A DNA stretch of 5,461 bases from Candidatus Neomicrothrix sp. UBA4542 (GTDB taxonomy: Bacteria > Actinomycetota > Acidimicrobiia > Acidimicrobiales > Poriferisodalaceae), in the NCBI GenBank assembly GCA_002388005.1, contig DGLO01000032.1, forward strand, positions 1-5,461, in the 5' to 3' direction. The position numbers and the translations under genes were made by a program. Shown here piece after piece: positions 5,224-5,461 of the stretch. Within the stretch, counting starts at the first letter, position 1, and each line of letters opens with the position of its first letter. A model generated the notes under the pieces. That model had not been told where the DNA came from. It did no database searches and saw only the letters and a program-made list of their open reading frames with translations.

Positions 5224-5461
5224 ATGACTCACCCTGATACCTCCGAAAACCGTCCGAAAGAGCGACGGCGGCTTCTGCCGCTTTACCTGTGTGGGATTCT
5301 CGGACCGTTCGGCGGGTCTGTCTTATCACCAATGATTCCCGAGTTGAGAGAGGCCTTCAACACGACCACCGCGACTGTCGCCTGGGGCTTTGGTGCTTAC
5401 TTCTTTCCGTATGCGGCCCTTCTTTTGGTTTCGGGAACGCTTGGAGAGAAATGGGGTAGGG
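5224..5461 (+). CDS. MFS transporter, N-terminal part (cut by window edge)
   Basis: The frame from the ATG at 5224 stays open to the window edge, giving 79 residues. A charged cytosolic N terminus (1-16, rich in Arg/Lys/Glu) is followed by TM1 (about 17-41, with LGPFGGSVLSPMIPEL) and TM2 (about 50-70). It ends in GTLGEKWGR (71-79), the cytoplasmic loop motif A of the major facilitator superfamily (GxLaDrxGr). The wording of TM1, with PMIPEL then a short loop and TxxxWxxxxY in TM2, is typical of drug:H+ antiporter-like (DHA1) members. Substrate cannot be inferred. It starts 27 bases after the carbonic anhydrase on the same strand and may be co-transcribed, although a candidate -10 box of its own lies in the gap. 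Confidence 0.82.
   Translation, partial: MTHPDTSENRPKERRRLLPLYLCGILGPFGGSVLSPMIPELREAFNTTTATVAWGFGAYFFPYAALLLVSGTLGEKWGR

Noticed and set aside
1..5461. Mobile element, CRISPR array, tRNA/rRNA or defence system
   Set aside because: No direct-repeat array, transposase, integrase, terminal inverted repeats, tRNA-like fold or defence-type domain was seen on either strand; nearly all of the window is accounted for by six household-type genes.

Overview
The window reads as a compact stretch of a bacterial chromosome, most likely actinobacterial. The evidence is a two-domain DtxR-type metalloregulator, an LLM-class F420-type oxidoreductase, a beta-carbonic anhydrase collinear with mycobacterial Rv1284, and several start codons placed for leaderless transcription. 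Base composition looks mid-50s percent GC by eye (not computed). That is moderate for Actinobacteria and would suit an uncultivated lineage such as Acidimicrobiia, but this placement is inference.

Layout from left to right. Positions 1-78 hold no gene I can assign. Then comes a leftward two-gene operon: a DtxR/IdeR/MntR-family regulator (1101-1778, GTG start) followed, with a 4-base ATGA overlap, by an FbpC/PotA-type ABC ATPase (79-1104). A 134-base divergent intergenic region (1779-1912) carries two inverted repeats and candidate -10 boxes. Rightward from it runs a ClC-family anion transporter with a C-terminal CBS pair (1913-3676). It meets a leftward F420-type oxidoreductase (3673-4554) tail to tail, with both TAG stops packed into one CTAG. 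A short divergent region (4555-4641) separates the oxidoreductase from a rightward beta-carbonic anhydrase (4642-5196). After 27 bases an MFS transporter begins (5224) and runs off the right edge.

The genes suggest metal homeostasis (metal-sensing repressor plus metal-type uptake ATPase), anion transport, and CO2/bicarbonate interconversion. No single pathway ties them together, and I see no defence system, mobile element, CRISPR array or RNA gene. The most useful observations are residue-level. The DtxR protein has lost both sulfur ligands of the primary metal site (Met10 becomes Glu14, Cys102 becomes Gly106). The ClC protein has Val where proton-coupled family members have the internal glutamate. 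Several start codons sit 6-9 bases behind a TAnnnT-like box, pointing to leaderless transcripts. I did not find convincing evidence of a wholly new system.
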